The notes: generated by a model from the letters alone, not told the origin. 53,796 bases of DNA from Richelia intracellularis HH01 (GCF_000350105.1 NZ_CAIY01000006.1:1-53796); one strand, 5' to 3'. Positions 39,412-49,577 are shown, numbered from the stretch's first letter. Numbers and translations are program-made.

Positions 39412-40098
39412 ATGTACTCTATTAACTCAGAAACCAGTCATAAAATTAAGTTACCAAAGACTTTATTTCCCAAAATTTTTGTTTTTCCTCCAAATCGAGA
39501 TACATTGGGAGGAACATCTTACTTTATTATGAGTAACGGAGCTAATATTCTGATTGATTGTCCTGTGTGGGAAAGTACAAATCAAGATTTTTTCTGTTCT
39601 CATGGAGGAATAGACTACTTATTCATTACCCACCGAGGAGCAATTAGTAAGGCAAAAGCCATTCAATCAGCTATTAATTGTGAAATTCTTATTCAAGAAC
39701 AAGAAGCTTATTTATTACCAGAAGCTAATGTGAAAACTTTCAGGGAAAAATTGCAACTAACTCCAACTATAGAATTAATTTGGACATCTGGGTATTCTCC
39801 TGGCTCATCTTGTCTTTACTACAACTATAAAGGAGGTATGCTCTTTTCAGGTCGTCATATACTTCCTAATAAGCAAGGAATCCCAGTACCCTTGCGCACA
39901 GCCAAGACATTTCACTGGGAGAGACAAATCCACAATATTCGTTTCTTGTTAGAAAAGTTTTCCCCAGAAAATCTCCAGTACATTTTACCTGGTGCAAATA
40001 CTGCTTTTCTCCGAGATCGAGGGATAATAGGTAATGCTTATGAGCAACTATCTAAATTAGATCTACATAACTTGTTTATAACTCAACCCCTATTGTAA
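39412..40098 (+). CDS. Metallo-beta-lactamase-fold protein lacking the metal motif
   Basis: About 228 residues from the ATG at 39412; an earlier ATG at 39316 would add 32 hydrophobic residues unlike the rest. The fold is seen in FPPNRDTLGGTSYFIM, ANILIDCPVW, the SPGSSCLYYNYKGGMLFSG strand and GRHILPN. Where active enzymes have THxHxDH this protein has THRGAISKA, so the dinuclear metal site is missing and classic hydrolase activity is unlikely. As far as I recall, cyanobacterial relatives share this feature, so it is probably a family trait, not decay. Divergent from the M50 protease gene, about 195 bp apart. Confidence 0.8.
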   Translation: MYSINSETSHKIKLPKTLFPKIFVFPPNRDTLGGTSYFIMSNGANILIDCPVWESTNQDFFCSHGGIDYLFITHRGAISKAKAIQSAINCEILIQEQEAYLLPEANVKTFREKLQLTPTIELIWTSGYSPGSSCLYYNYKGGMLFSGRHILPNKQGIPVPLRTAKTFHWERQIHNIRFLLEKFSPENLQYILPGANTAFLRDRGIIGNAYEQLSKLDLHNLFITQPLL

Positions 40099-41004
40099 AA
40101 ATTGGTGTTTGACCTCAGAAATAATTCAACTTATTTACTTATCAGAGAGGGATATGGAAAATACTATGTGTAAATTATCCTAGATTCATATATTTTATAT
40201 ATAGGTCTAAATGAATATATAAATACATATAAAATCTATCTGTTGGTTTTTACTAAATGGAAATTTTAAAAACCATTGTTCTAATCTGTTTACTCTTACA
40301 TACTTAAATTTTGTAAATTTAGATGATGATATTTAAGCATCGGGGTAAGATAATTCAGTACTATTAATGACCATATTTTCTTGTTTATATAAGTCTATCT
40401 ATATTAGATAAGAAATCAAGACTCTACTAGTAGAATACCAATATACTAAAAAACATCGGTATGCATATATATGCATACTTTAAGTGTTAACACACAGTGC
40501 ATAAATACAATAGATAACATATAATCTACTGCCTAAAATGTAAATAATAATACTTTTAATTCTCAACTTTTACTTATGTATATCAATAAAAATTGACTTG
40601 AGACTAATTTAATATATCTACAATACCACTGAGCAAAAATTGGTATAAATAGTTAGTTTGATATTTGTAAGACTTCTTGAATACTTTGGTCATGTACCAA
40701 TTTATTTAAACTCAATCATAAAGGCAAGATATTACCTTTTATAATATTCAAAATGGTTATGGAATAATGTTTTTCATGGGTTTGCTTAATTTCGTAAAAA
40801 TTTAATTAACTCCTAAAGGAACAGCATTTTTATTTGATGATTTTTAAAAATGATAGGGTTTGACTTTGGTAATAATGAGTAAGTTATTACAAAGGATTTT
40901 TATGACTGGCAAATATATTGATGGTAATAATTATCACTAATTCATTGTTTTATAAAATAGTTTCTAGTTTATTAAACTCAGCCTTATTTATTCAGATCTA
41001 ACCA
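40099..41004. other. Gene-free convergent interval
   Basis: 906 bp of AT-rich sequence without a gene. It contains a perfect 20-bp palindrome (40459-40478). No coding remnant was recognised. Confidence 0.45.
40459..40478. repeat. Perfect 20-bp palindrome
   Basis: GTATGCATATATATGCATAC reads the same on both strands with no spacer. It is about 360 bp past the end of the MBL-fold gene and 530 bp from the end of ctpA. It could be a protein-binding site or chance in AT-rich DNA; the flanking GTATGC arms make pure chance less likely. Confidence 0.55.
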
Positions 41005-42234
41005 CTACAACATAAGTTTTTTTAATAATTCCAATGCAGCCTCATACTGAAGATCCTCTGATGTTGCAATCTGATTGTTTTGCAGTGCTGCCTGATGAAC
41101 GAGTTTATCTGGTTTAATTCCAAGCTTGTTAATATTATGATGTTTTGGGGTTTCATACTTGGCAGTAGTGACTGCCAAACCAGAACCATCACGTAACTCA
41201 AATAAGGATTGGACTAAACCCTTGCCAAAAGTAGTTTCTCCTACTAGTTGAGCACGACCATTATCTTGCAGTGCTCCAGCAAGAATTTCACTAGCACTTG
41301 CTGTTCCTTCATTTACGAGGACTACTAAGGGATCTTGAGTTACAACAGTTCCAAAAGACTCAAAACTATCTAAAATACCCCGGCGATTAGTTGTATAAAC
41401 GATTGTACCAAAATTTAACCATAGACGAGCAACTTCAACGCTTGATTGTAGTAAACCACCAGGGTTATTACGCAAATCTAGAATATAGCCAGCAGCACCT
41501 TTCTTACCTAAATTAGCAATTGCTTTGGTTAAATCCTTGGCAGCATTAGCATTAAATTGTGTAAGGCGTAAATAACCAATGGGTAATCCTTGTGGAGAAG
41601 ATTTTAATTGTTCAATAACTGGATTGAGAGTTATGTGATCACGAACTATTATCACCTTTTTATGCTCTTCTTCATCTCTTTCAACTAATAAAGTAACCAA
41701 ACTGCCTATAGGACCCCGCATTCTATTCGCAGCTTCATCTAGAGTAAACTCTTCTATAGGAACTCCCCCAATTTCTATAATACGGTCGTATGGTCTTAAG
41801 CCAGCTTTTTCTGCTGGAGAGCCTGTAATAGTGGAAATTACTTCCAGCTTTCCCGTTTTTGGATTCAAGGCAATCTGCAAACCAATCCCTGTTAATTCCC
41901 CAGAGGTATTAACTTGTAAACTACGATATTGTTCGGGGTCTAAAAAGCGAGTAAACGGATCATCCAAGGTTTTAAGCATATTTTGAATTACTGCATAGGC
42001 TGCTTTCCGATCTGGAAGTTGCTGCTTTAATGTTTTGACTAGTAAAGAATGCCAGTTTTGGTGATTGAACGTCTCATCCACATAAGTCCTATTAACAATT
42101 CGCCATACTTGTGAAATTAATTGCTGTTCTTCTGTTAAAGCCATTATAGGTTGAGAAAAACTGCAAAAACTCATCCAGGCTGTTAAAAATAGCAGTAATC
42201 CCAACTTAAAAATCCGTTTGTGCATAAACTCCAT
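41005..42234 (-). CDS. ctpA: Carboxyl-terminal processing protease CtpA-type
   Basis: 409-residue S41 serine protease with signal peptide (core LGLLLFLTAWMSFCSF), a PDZ domain at about 110-195 (GIGLQI, GSPAEKAGLRPYDRI) and the catalytic core: LDLRNNPGGLL, EGTASASEILAG with the serine near 313-315, and K338 in TTFGKGLVQS. In oxygenic phototrophs such enzymes trim the D1 protein of photosystem II in the lumen; paralogues exist, so the substrate is not certain. A second ATG three codons in (42225) is preceded by GGAG and may be the true start. Divergent from petB, an order I believe is kept in Nostoc relatives. Confidence 0.92.
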   Translation of the reverse strand: MEFMHKRIFKLGLLLFLTAWMSFCSFSQPIMALTEEQQLISQVWRIVNRTYVDETFNHQNWHSLLVKTLKQQLPDRKAAYAVIQNMLKTLDDPFTRFLDPEQYRSLQVNTSGELTGIGLQIALNPKTGKLEVISTITGSPAEKAGLRPYDRIIEIGGVPIEEFTLDEAANRMRGPIGSLVTLLVERDEEEHKKVIIVRDHITLNPVIEQLKSSPQGLPIGYLRLTQFNANAAKDLTKAIANLGKKGAAGYILDLRNNPGGLLQSSVEVARLWLNFGTIVYTTNRRGILDSFESFGTVVTQDPLVVLVNEGTASASEILAGALQDNGRAQLVGETTFGKGLVQSLFELRDGSGLAVTTAKYETPKHHNINKLGIKPDKLVHQAALQNNQIATSEDLQYEAALELLKKLML

Positions 42235-42603
42235 GTTTATTTTTATTTTTAAACCTAATTGAAAAAAGAGGTGTGGTTAAATTACTGAGGATGAAATGAC
42301 TCTCTTGACTATGTTACTTTTTTTGTAGAAGTGATGCATTGGAAAACCATTAAGTTCAACTTCTTGGTAACAATATACCTTGCTTATCAGAAGATAAAAT
42401 CTAACTTGTGTCTACTATTGAACATTTTGAGACACAAGAAAAACGCAATACATCTCCCATTAAAAGAGTGTTAAGTTAGTTTAAGCTTACATCACTCTGA
42501 AGCAAACAAATAACGAAAGAGTGAAATTCTCCTCGCTAAAATACCCAAATAGCTAGTGGAGAGATTGATCAATACTAATTGAATTCTAGGAACTTTTAGT
42601 TGT
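42235..42603. promoter_or_regulatory. Divergent promoter region ctpA / petB
   Basis: 369 bp that must carry promoters for both genes. An 8-bp dyad CTTGTGTC (42405-42412) / GACACAAG (42431-42438) lies in the middle, about 165 bp from petB. Its role is unknown. No certain -10/-35 pair was assigned. Confidence 0.45.
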
Positions 42604-43251
42604 ATGGCAAACGTTTATGACTGGTTTGAAGAGCGCTTGGAGATAGAAGCTATAGCTGAAGATATCACCAGCAAGTACGTCCCTCCCCATGTCAATATTT
42701 TCTACTGTTTAGGCGGAATTACCTTAACCTGTTTTCTTATCCAGTTTGCCACTGGGTTTGCAATGACCTTCTACTATCGGCCTACTGTGGTAGAAGCCTA
42801 TGCATCTGTACAGTACATCATGAACGAAGTTAACTTCGGTTGGTTGATTCGCTCAATCCATCGTTGGTCTGCCAGCATGATGGTGTTGATGATGATTTTG
42901 CATGTTTTCCGGGTTTATCTTACTGGTGGCTTTAAAAAGCCTAGAGAGTTAACTTGGATTAGTGGTGTAATTATGGCTGTAATTACTGTTTCCTTTGGTG
43001 TAACTGGCTATTCTCTTCCCTGGGACCAAGTTGGTTACTGGGCTGTGAAAATTGTTAGTGGTGTACCTGAGGCAATTCCAATTGTTGGCACTACAATTTC
43101 TGAGTTGTTACGTGGTGGTGCCAGTGTAGGACAAGGTACCCTAACTCGCTACTATAGTGCCCACACCTTCGTATTACCCTGGTTAATTGCAGTATTCATG
43201 TTATTCCACTTCCTAATGATTCGTAAGCAGGGAATTTCTGGTCCTTTGTAA
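42604..43251 (+). CDS. petB: Cytochrome b6
   Basis: 215 residues, the exact family length. Core subunit of the thylakoid cytochrome b6f complex, carrying electrons from plastoquinol. Haem b ligands H86 and H100 ([17 protein letters not shown]) and H187 and H202 ([19 protein letters not shown]) are present, as is C35 (YCLGG), which binds haem c(n) covalently. Four membrane helices. First gene of petB-petD. Confidence 0.98.
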   Translation: MANVYDWFEERLEIEAIAEDITSKYVPPHVNIFYCLGGITLTCFLIQFATGFAMTFYYRPTVVEAYASVQYIMNEVNFGWLIRSIHRWSASMMVLMMILHVFRVYLTGGFKKPRELTWISGVIMAVITVSFGVTGYSLPWDQVGYWAVKIVSGVPEAIPIVGTTISELLRGGASVGQGTLTRYYSAHTFVLPWLIAVFMLFHFLMIRKQGISGPL

Positions 43252-43296
43252 TTAATGGTTATTAACTATTAAAATAGCTTTCACGGGAATATTAAT

Positions 43297-43360
43297 AATT
43301 TCAGGCTTGTTTTAGACTTATATACAGACGAAAAATAAAAGTTGCAAACTGCCTGAAATT
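43297..43360 (+). other. Dyad in the petB-petD spacer
   Basis: AATTTCAGGC (43297-43306) and GCCTGAAATT (43351-43360) form a perfect 10-bp stem around a 44-nt loop. A second small stem, CTCCT/AGGAG, lies near 43367-43383. The spacer is 199 bp. The structure may protect or process the petBD transcript. Confidence 0.5.
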
Positions 43361-43450
43361 GTAAATCTCCTCTATGTAGGAGGCTAAATGAAAGTTAATA
43401 GCTAGGGTAAATGCTTTAACTCAATTGAAGCAGGAGAATAAATCAAAAAA

Positions 43451-43933
43451 ATGTCAATACTGAAAAAACCTGATCTTAGCGACCCAGCACTAAGGGCCAA
43501 ATTAGCAAAAGGTATGGGTCATAATTACTATGGCGAACTTGCTTGGCCTAATGATCTACTATACATTTTCCCAGTTTGTATTATGGGAACCTTTACTTGT
43601 TTAGTAGCTTTAGCTGTGTTAGATCCAGCAATGACTGGCGAGCCTGCCAATCCTTTTGCTACACCTCTAGAAATCTTACCTGAGTGGTACTTGTACCCAG
43701 TATTCCAGATTTTGCGTTCAGTTCCTAATAAACTCTTAGGGGTTTTATTAATGAGCTCTGTGCCTGTGGGATTAATTTTAGTCCCTTTCATTGAGAGTGT
43801 TAATAAATTCCAAAACCCTTTCCGTCGTCCAGTGGCTACAACAGTTTTCCTATTTGGAACTCTGGTAACTATATGGCTAGGAATTGGTGCTGTATTACCA
43901 CTAGATAAGTCTTTGACCCTAGGCCTATTCTAA
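43451..43933 (+). CDS. petD: Cytochrome b6f subunit IV
   Basis: 160 residues, the family length. Three membrane helices; the Qo-site motif PEWY lies at 77-80 in [17 protein letters not shown]. With cytochrome b6 it makes the functional equivalent of mitochondrial cytochrome b. It follows petB with a 199-bp spacer and a GGAGAA ribosome-site-like stretch upstream. The long hairpin after it probably ends the operon. Confidence 0.98.
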   Translation: MSILKKPDLSDPALRAKLAKGMGHNYYGELAWPNDLLYIFPVCIMGTFTCLVALAVLDPAMTGEPANPFATPLEILPEWYLYPVFQILRSVPNKLLGVLLMSSVPVGLILVPFIESVNKFQNPFRRPVATTVFLFGTLVTIWLGIGAVLPLDKSLTLGLF

Positions 43934-44013
43934 ATAAATAGCAACCTTGCATATGAGTGAATGCAATTGTTACTTTGCCACTCTTAAAATCTCAAGCAGG
44001 AATTAATGAGTAT

Positions 44014-44073
44014 AACACCTGTAAATTTCTGAAAAAAGTGGTAATCATCTTCTACAGAAAATTTGCAGGTGTT
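44014..44073 (+). terminator. Hairpin after petD
   Basis: Arms 44014-44031 (AACACCTGTAAATTTCTG) and 44055-44073 pair with one G-T wobble and one bulge around a 23-nt loop, followed by TACTTTTA. It lies 80 bp after petD, so it is the likely end of the petBD transcript. Confidence 0.65.
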
Positions 44074-44243
44074 TACTTTTATAATTGAGGAATACGATGA
44101 TAAAGAATGCAAATAAAAATTCCCTTATATGATAAATTTGGGTTGTTAATATTCCTGGCAAGTTGAAAATAAAGTTATTTTTGACTGTTAATTTGATTGT
44201 TCTAATACCTTTGTGTTTATTACGGCGAAGGTTACTACTTAGT

Positions 44244-44711
44244 ATGTATCAGAAAGACCATATAACAATAAGGAGTGAATTAAAACTTCTCAACCAAGTT
44301 CAAAATTGGTTTGAGCTATTTTGTTCCCAAAATTTATATCAGTGTGGATGGTCAGAAGCTCAAGTTGATCACCTTAGCTTAGCCTTGGCAGAAGGTTTTA
44401 CTAATGCTGTTCGTCATGCCCACCATGATTTACCTCCAGAAACCACTATTGACATTGAAGTAAGTCTATGGGCTAGTCGCTTAGAAATTAGAATATGGGA
44501 TCGAGGAAAACCGTTTAATCCAGATATGATTTCAGAGCCAAAGCCTGGCACGCTCCAAGCAGGAGGTTATGGATGGTTTCTTCTACGTCGATTGTCCGAT
44601 AGAGTTGCATATGAATGTGTTGATAGTGATGTTAGGGAGAATTCGGAACCTAGGCGTAATTGTCTACTGATTCTGAAGTATCTTTCTCCTCCAGAGCAAG
44701 AAGACAAGTAA
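44244..44711 (+). CDS. Anti-sigma factor-type serine kinase (GHKL ATPase)
   Basis: About 155 residues from ATG 44244; a TTG at 44163 would add 27 hydrophobic and basic residues. RsbW/SpoIIAB-like ATP-binding domain: N-box ALAEGFTNAVRHAH, G1 box WDRGKPFNP and GGYGWFLLRRLSDRVAY. Such proteins bind sigma factors or phosphorylate STAS antagonists, and in cyanobacteria they often work with PP2C phosphatases in stress signalling. No STAS, phosphatase or sigma gene is in the window, so the partner is unknown. Confidence 0.85.
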   Translation: MYQKDHITIRSELKLLNQVQNWFELFCSQNLYQCGWSEAQVDHLSLALAEGFTNAVRHAHHDLPPETTIDIEVSLWASRLEIRIWDRGKPFNPDMISEPKPGTLQAGGYGWFLLRRLSDRVAYECVDSDVRENSEPRRNCLLILKYLSPPEQEDK

Positions 44712-46032
44712 ATTTTTGAAGTTTATAGTACTAGTATGTAGGGATATACTCAATAAATCTAATAACATCTTAGTCTGGTTGAAGTATTTAGATTTCATGG
44801 TATAAATAAAACTACTAAAACGTAATTATTGCTTGAAAATAAAATATTAAGAATCGCAGTTCATTTAGATTATTCATAATATAGTTTCTTCTTTATTAAG
44901 ATTTTTATAAATTAGTGGTAATATACACAAAGTACAGGTTTTATAAGAATATTTTCAGTAAATTAATTTAATAAAATATTTTTGTAGCCTATCTATATTT
45001 TAGAATAAATGACTAATTAAAATCAACAGTTAATAAATTAGGAACAATGATTTTTATTTATAGTTATTAGTATTTATAAATACAAAATAATAGGTCTATA
45101 TTTTTATATTTGTTGATTGTAATCATTTCATAGTTTGTTAATTATTTGTATCTATTTTCAGCCAAATTGGCTTAATATATCAATCTGTTAATTAATATGA
45201 ATACAATACATGTATTACATTCATTCCCTCTCAATTATTTATAATATCAAGGGAAGTTCAGGACATTACTATTAGTAGTTGATGGTGATTACCTCAATCC
45301 AGCAAAAAATCCTAGGTTATATTAAACTCTTCTGAGTCAATGGAGAAAGTTATGAATTCACCGTTGCTAGGTTTTATATGGCTGGATACATATTCAAAGA
45401 ATATATATCCAGCCATATAAGTTAAGTTACTAATTAAAAATTGCCCAGATTTTTCTAGAATTAAAATATTTATTTGCTGGCATGGCAGATAAATAAACAA
45501 GGTTGGCATAAACTACTGAGAATCCAGGATTAGTTAGTGATAACCTTATATTGATTGGTTTTATACTCAGTTCAGAATTAATTGAATATTGCTGTCTGGT
45601 GGATGCCTATATCATAACTTATTAAGAGGGTTTTGGAATTGCTGGCTTGGGGGTAAAAATTTATGGTGCCGAGGTTTTGTCTGATGATGATTGTTGTACT
45701 GTCATCTTTTACAATTTGGATGGGAATAATTTAAGTATACAAAAGCTACATTAATTCAACCTATATAGACACCTGACAAATGGTTTTAGTAAAACTAACT
45801 CTGCTGAAAATTGGCTGTACTTGGAAGTAGTTGTATCATAAGGTAAAAAGACAGTTAAGACTATTCATAGCTAATATAAATCTTATTCTCATTCTGTTTA
45901 GATCGTAACTCATAAAACTAGGAATAAAAATTGTATTTCTGCATATAGAATATAAGTATTTTAATGAATCTGTATCCTATCTATTTTTTCCTATAAACAT
46001 CCTCTTAGTTTTAAAATTATTAATGTAATATT
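44712..46032. other. 1.3-kb gene-free interval with large hairpin
   Basis: No intact gene. It holds the 21-bp hairpin at 45374-45420. An open stretch without a start at 45626-45754 (42 codons, with GIAGLGVKIYGAEVLSDDD then TVIFYNLDGNNLSIQKLH) looks like real protein but matches nothing I recognise; it may be the tail of a dead gene. The missing N-terminal part of the trpB wreck was not found here. Confidence 0.4.
45374..45420. repeat. Long hairpin, 21 bp with one mismatch
   Basis: 15 perfect bp (TTATATGGCTGGATA / TATCCAGCCATATAA), one C-A mismatch, then 6 bp (ATATTC/GAATAT) around an AAA loop. It is the strongest hairpin in the window and lies more than 600 bp from any intact gene. It may be a terminator of a lost gene, a small RNA or a miniature mobile repeat. 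Confidence 0.7.
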
Positions 46033-46815
46033 GCAGAAATTAGGGCTGGAAAGCATGGAGTTGCAACAGCAACGGTATGTACTCAATTTGGTTTGGAGTG
46101 TATTATCTATATGGGTATCAATGATATGAAATGCTAAGCTTTAAATGTTTTTAGAATGTACCTAATGGAAGCAGAAATATATCCTGTATTATTAATCATT
46201 AGTACTGAAACTATCAAAGAGGCTACTTCTCAAACTATCCGTGATTGGGTAATAAATGTGGAATCAACCCACTATATTCTTGGCTTTGTAACTAGTCCTC
46301 ATATCTACCCCATGATGGTCAGAAATTTTCGTGCAATAATTTTGAACAGGAAACTCGCATGCAGACTATAGAGGAATGGGGTAGTTCACCCAATACAATT
46401 GGGATTTGTGTAGGGGATGTTTCCAATGCAATAATTGGGAATATTCAACGAGTTTATCAATTACTCTTCTGTAAGACTAACTGGTTTTGAAGCTGGAAGA
46501 AAAGAGATAGCTAAAGAAGAGCATGCTCCTACCTTGATAAAAGGATGTGTTGGAGTAGTTCACAGCACCATGAGCTACTTAAAAGTATCAGTGAGAGCAG
46601 AATATTAAAGTGTTACAGACTTTGAGGAATTAAAAGCCTTTCAGAGGCTATACCAGTTGGAAAGGATTATTCCTGCCTTATAAACATCTTATGCGGTCGT
46701 TGATTTGGAAATTTGATGTCCACACCTCCAAGAAAATCTCCACATTGTGATTGACAGTTCTGAGCAAGGTAAGAATGATGTGCAAATGGCAACTAAAGCA
46801 TTAAATCTAAACTGA
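46033..46815 (+). pseudogene. trpB: trpB pseudogene (tryptophan synthase beta)
   Basis: Degraded beta subunit. One frame from 46033 reads [19 protein letters not shown], an in-frame stop after NDMKC, ALNVFRMYLMEAEIYPV, SQTIRDWVINVESTHYILG and SPHIYPMMVRNFRA. Near 46340 the frame shifts to QTIEEWG and then, shifted again, to SVRLTGFEAGRKE, HAPTLIKGCVGVVHSTMSY, SVTDFEELKAFQRLYQLE and IVIDSSEQGKNDVQMATKAL, ending at a TGA (46813-46815). The N-terminal ~100 residues with the pyridoxal-phosphate lysine are missing, and about 30 residues near the SAGLDYPGVGPEH motif are deleted. The 71-residue frame inside is not a gene. Many cyanobacteria have a second trpB, so tryptophan synthesis may persist. 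Confidence 0.92.
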
Positions 46816-47894
46816 GGGGAAAAGAAGAGATCCAGATATGGTTATACTCTCCAAAAAATTAATAACAGTAAAAATAGAAGGAGAGATAAGTATTTAACCT
46901 TTCACCTATTCATTTTCATTATTTAACTTCTACTTTTCGTCTATTGGTAATAATTATTATACATAGGGGCAGGGTAAACCCAGGAATAAATTAATACAAA
47001 AAGTTTTATAACTATGAAAATGTAGCAATAATGCATACATAATAGCACTAAAATTTAAATTAGTTTTGTTTCTTTTAGAACTTAAAAACTTTAGATGATT
47101 CATAATCTTTACGTAGAAGTCTAAAAGGTCTCAAATTTATCTAACATCAAAAAATAAAAAATAATATTGTATTTAATCATATTTAATTTTTGATAACACT
47201 TTTATCTAGGTTAATCTTGACAGTATCTTAATAAATCCATCATAAATAAAATTGAGGCTCTTGAACAATATTGAATAAAATCAGCCCTTGACATAATAAG
47301 TTATCCTTGTTTTATATCAGCATAAAATAAAATCCTATAAGCAAAATTGGTAACAAAATTCCAACATAATTCCTGATAAAATTAGTAGAAGCTTTGCTGA
47401 TTACGTAGTAATTTTTACAAGTAAAATAAATTGTGGATAATAGTTTTGCGCATAATTACTGTAAAAAGGAATAGAGATTTATCTATTTCCTATCATAATA
47501 TTATGAATACTGAGGCATATTTATTATTTAATTTGTTATTATTTTATTGTAGTTATATCTATTTGATTAGAGCTTTAATCTAAGCAAAATTCAATGTTAA
47601 ATATAATATGGAAAATATTATGTTGATGATACTTACCTGTTATTTCTAGTAAGTATATATAATCTACCTGCCAACATTTTATTTGGAGATTTTTAAAGTA
47701 AGAGCTATTACTTATTAGGAATAAAAATTACCTATTGTGATTGTATTAGCTTTTATGAAATCTAAACCAAGAGTAAAAAATACTCACAAAATCACTAAAT
47801 ATTGAGGTATCTCAAGCAGGTAAATTTACCAGGGTATTTGCATAAATACTAAAATGCATACCTCCTGAAACAAAGTCATTGAACCAGTTAAACG
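46816..47894. other. 1.1-kb gene-free interval
   Basis: AT-rich, stops in all frames, no hairpin of note and no remnant recognised. The right end precedes the DUF1400 hydrolase and presumably carries its promoter. Confidence 0.4.
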
Positions 47895-49577
47895 ATGAAA
47901 AGTTTGTTTGGTAATGAGAATAGCGTCCTTAAAAGGTGTTCGCTACCATTTTTGCTGTCAATACTAATACCAACTCTAGGGATGAGTGAGTCTGCCGGTT
48001 CAGCAGAAAGAATTTATGCATTTTACTCAGCACTAAAATTATCAATTCCGGTAACAGCACTAGAAAGATTTGCTCAAAAAGGTGAAATTGATCGAGATTT
48101 ATCTATTTATCAGCAATATCTTCAACCAGAGCAAATTAAGGATTTACACCGGGTTTTAACTAGTCCAATTAAGGTGCATCCGGCAGCTGTTTCACAATTT
48201 CTTTATACACAGCAAGGAGAATTATTATTACGTCGGTTGGGAGAGGTAATAAAAACAAGACCCAAAAAACAAAAACCAGGGTTTTATGCTTTACGATCAG
48301 CGCTAATTTTAGCATCACAAGAACCAGGGGGCTTAACCCTGTTAAATGTATTGCGGAAATATCCTACTGTAAGCATTTATATTGATTTGGCCAGGACATT
48401 AGGTATAGCTTCTGAGCTAAAGGAAATAGTTCGGCAAACGAATCAAGCAATTGCTACAGTATCTCAACAGTCTGAGGTAGAAGCTGCTGGCCTCCCATTT
48501 TTTCACAGAAACAATATCAAAATTTCCAATTTGCGTCGCTCTGGAAAGTGGAAATGGCAAAAAATCCCACCACTAAGATTACTAGATCTATCCCGTAAAA
48601 GGGTTCTGGTAACAGATGTATATATACCAGAAACTAAAAATAAAGCACCAGTAATAGTAATTTCCCATGGTTTAGGTTCAGATAGTAGCAACTTCCGTTA
48701 TTTAGCTTCCCATCTTGCATCTCACGGTTTTGCTGTTATTGTTCCTAATCACCCTGGTAGTAATAGTAAAGAATGGCAGGAACTTTTCAATAGACGTACA
48801 GAAGAAGTTAATAAACGCAATGAATTTTATGACCATCCCTTAGATATCAAGTTTATTCTTGATTGCTTAGAATCTTATCCCAATCTGAACAATCGCTTAA
48901 ATTTAGAGCAGGTGGGGGTATTTGGTCAATCTTTTGGTGGTTATACAGCTTTAGTTCTAGCAGGAGCAAAAGTAGACTACATTCGTCTCCAAAAAGATTG
49001 TCAACCCCAAATAGTTAAGCAAACCCTGAACCTTTCTTTGTTATTACAGTGTCGTGCTATCAAGGTAGAAGAGATAAATCGCATACAAGATTTGCGTGAT
49101 CAAAGGGTTAAAGCGGTAATTGCAGTTAACCCTATTACCAGCTCTGTATTTGGGACATCTGGTTTGAGTCAAGTTCAGGTTCCAGTAATGTTAGTTGCTA
49201 GTAGTGATGATACAGTTGCGCCAGCACTATATGAACAAATTCTTCCATTTGCTCTAATTAACAAACGTCAAAAGTATTTAGCTTTAATTGCTGGAGGAAC
49301 CCACTTCTCTGTTATTGGGAATGGAAAACAAGTTAGTAATGCGCTAGAATCACCCCCACAATTAATGGGGGATAATCCACAACAAGCTCGTAGTTATATG
49401 AAATCCTTGAGTATACCTTTCTTTTCTACCTATGCTGTTGGTAAATCTCAATATAAGCGATACCTAAATGCTAGTTATGCCAAAGTTATTTCCCAGCACC
49501 CTATGGGTTTAAATATTGTCAAATCCTTAGGAAATATAGATTTGGTTCAGAAATACAAGGCTAAGAATAGTTATTAG
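47895..49577 (+). CDS. DUF1400 alpha/beta hydrolase
   Basis: 560 residues. An N-terminal hydrophobic signal (LLSILIPTLGMSES) is followed by the DUF1400 domain at about 35-190 (AERIYAFYSALKLSIPVTAL, QPEQIKDLHRVL), then an alpha/beta-hydrolase domain: HGLGSDSSNF at 259-268, nucleophile S346 in GQSFGG, likely acid in ASSDDTVAP and histidine in GGTHFSVIG. The triad is complete. It is probably an exported lipase- or esterase-like enzyme of a family common in cyanobacteria; substrate unknown. It stands alone, flanked by more than 1 kb of empty DNA on each side, which suggests selection is keeping it. Confidence 0.9.
   Translation: MKSLFGNENSVLKRCSLPFLLSILIPTLGMSESAGSAERIYAFYSALKLSIPVTALERFAQKGEIDRDLSIYQQYLQPEQIKDLHRVLTSPIKVHPAAVSQFLYTQQGELLLRRLGEVIKTRPKKQKPGFYALRSALILASQEPGGLTLLNVLRKYPTVSIYIDLARTLGIASELKEIVRQTNQAIATVSQQSEVEAAGLPFFHRNNIKISNLRRSGKWKWQKIPPLRLLDLSRKRVLVTDVYIPETKNKAPVIVISHGLGSDSSNFRYLASHLASHGFAVIVPNHPGSNSKEWQELFNRRTEEVNKRNEFYDHPLDIKFILDCLESYPNLNNRLNLEQVGVFGQSFGGYTALVLAGAKVDYIRLQKDCQPQIVKQTLNLSLLLQCRAIKVEEINRIQDLRDQRVKAVIAVNPITSSVFGTSGLSQVQVPVMLVASSDDTVAPALYEQILPFALINKRQKYLALIAGGTHFSVIGNGKQVSNALESPPQLMGDNPQQARSYMKSLSIPFFSTYAVGKSQYKRYLNASYAKVISQHPMGLNIVKSLGNIDLVQKYKAKNSY

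Noticed and set aside
45312..45509. 65-residue minus-strand frame
   Set aside because: It runs through the 45374-45420 hairpin and has no domain-like sequence; the hairpin explains its openness.
46156..46371. 71-residue open frame as a gene
   Set aside because: It is an internal piece of the trpB pseudogene that happens to start at a methionine.
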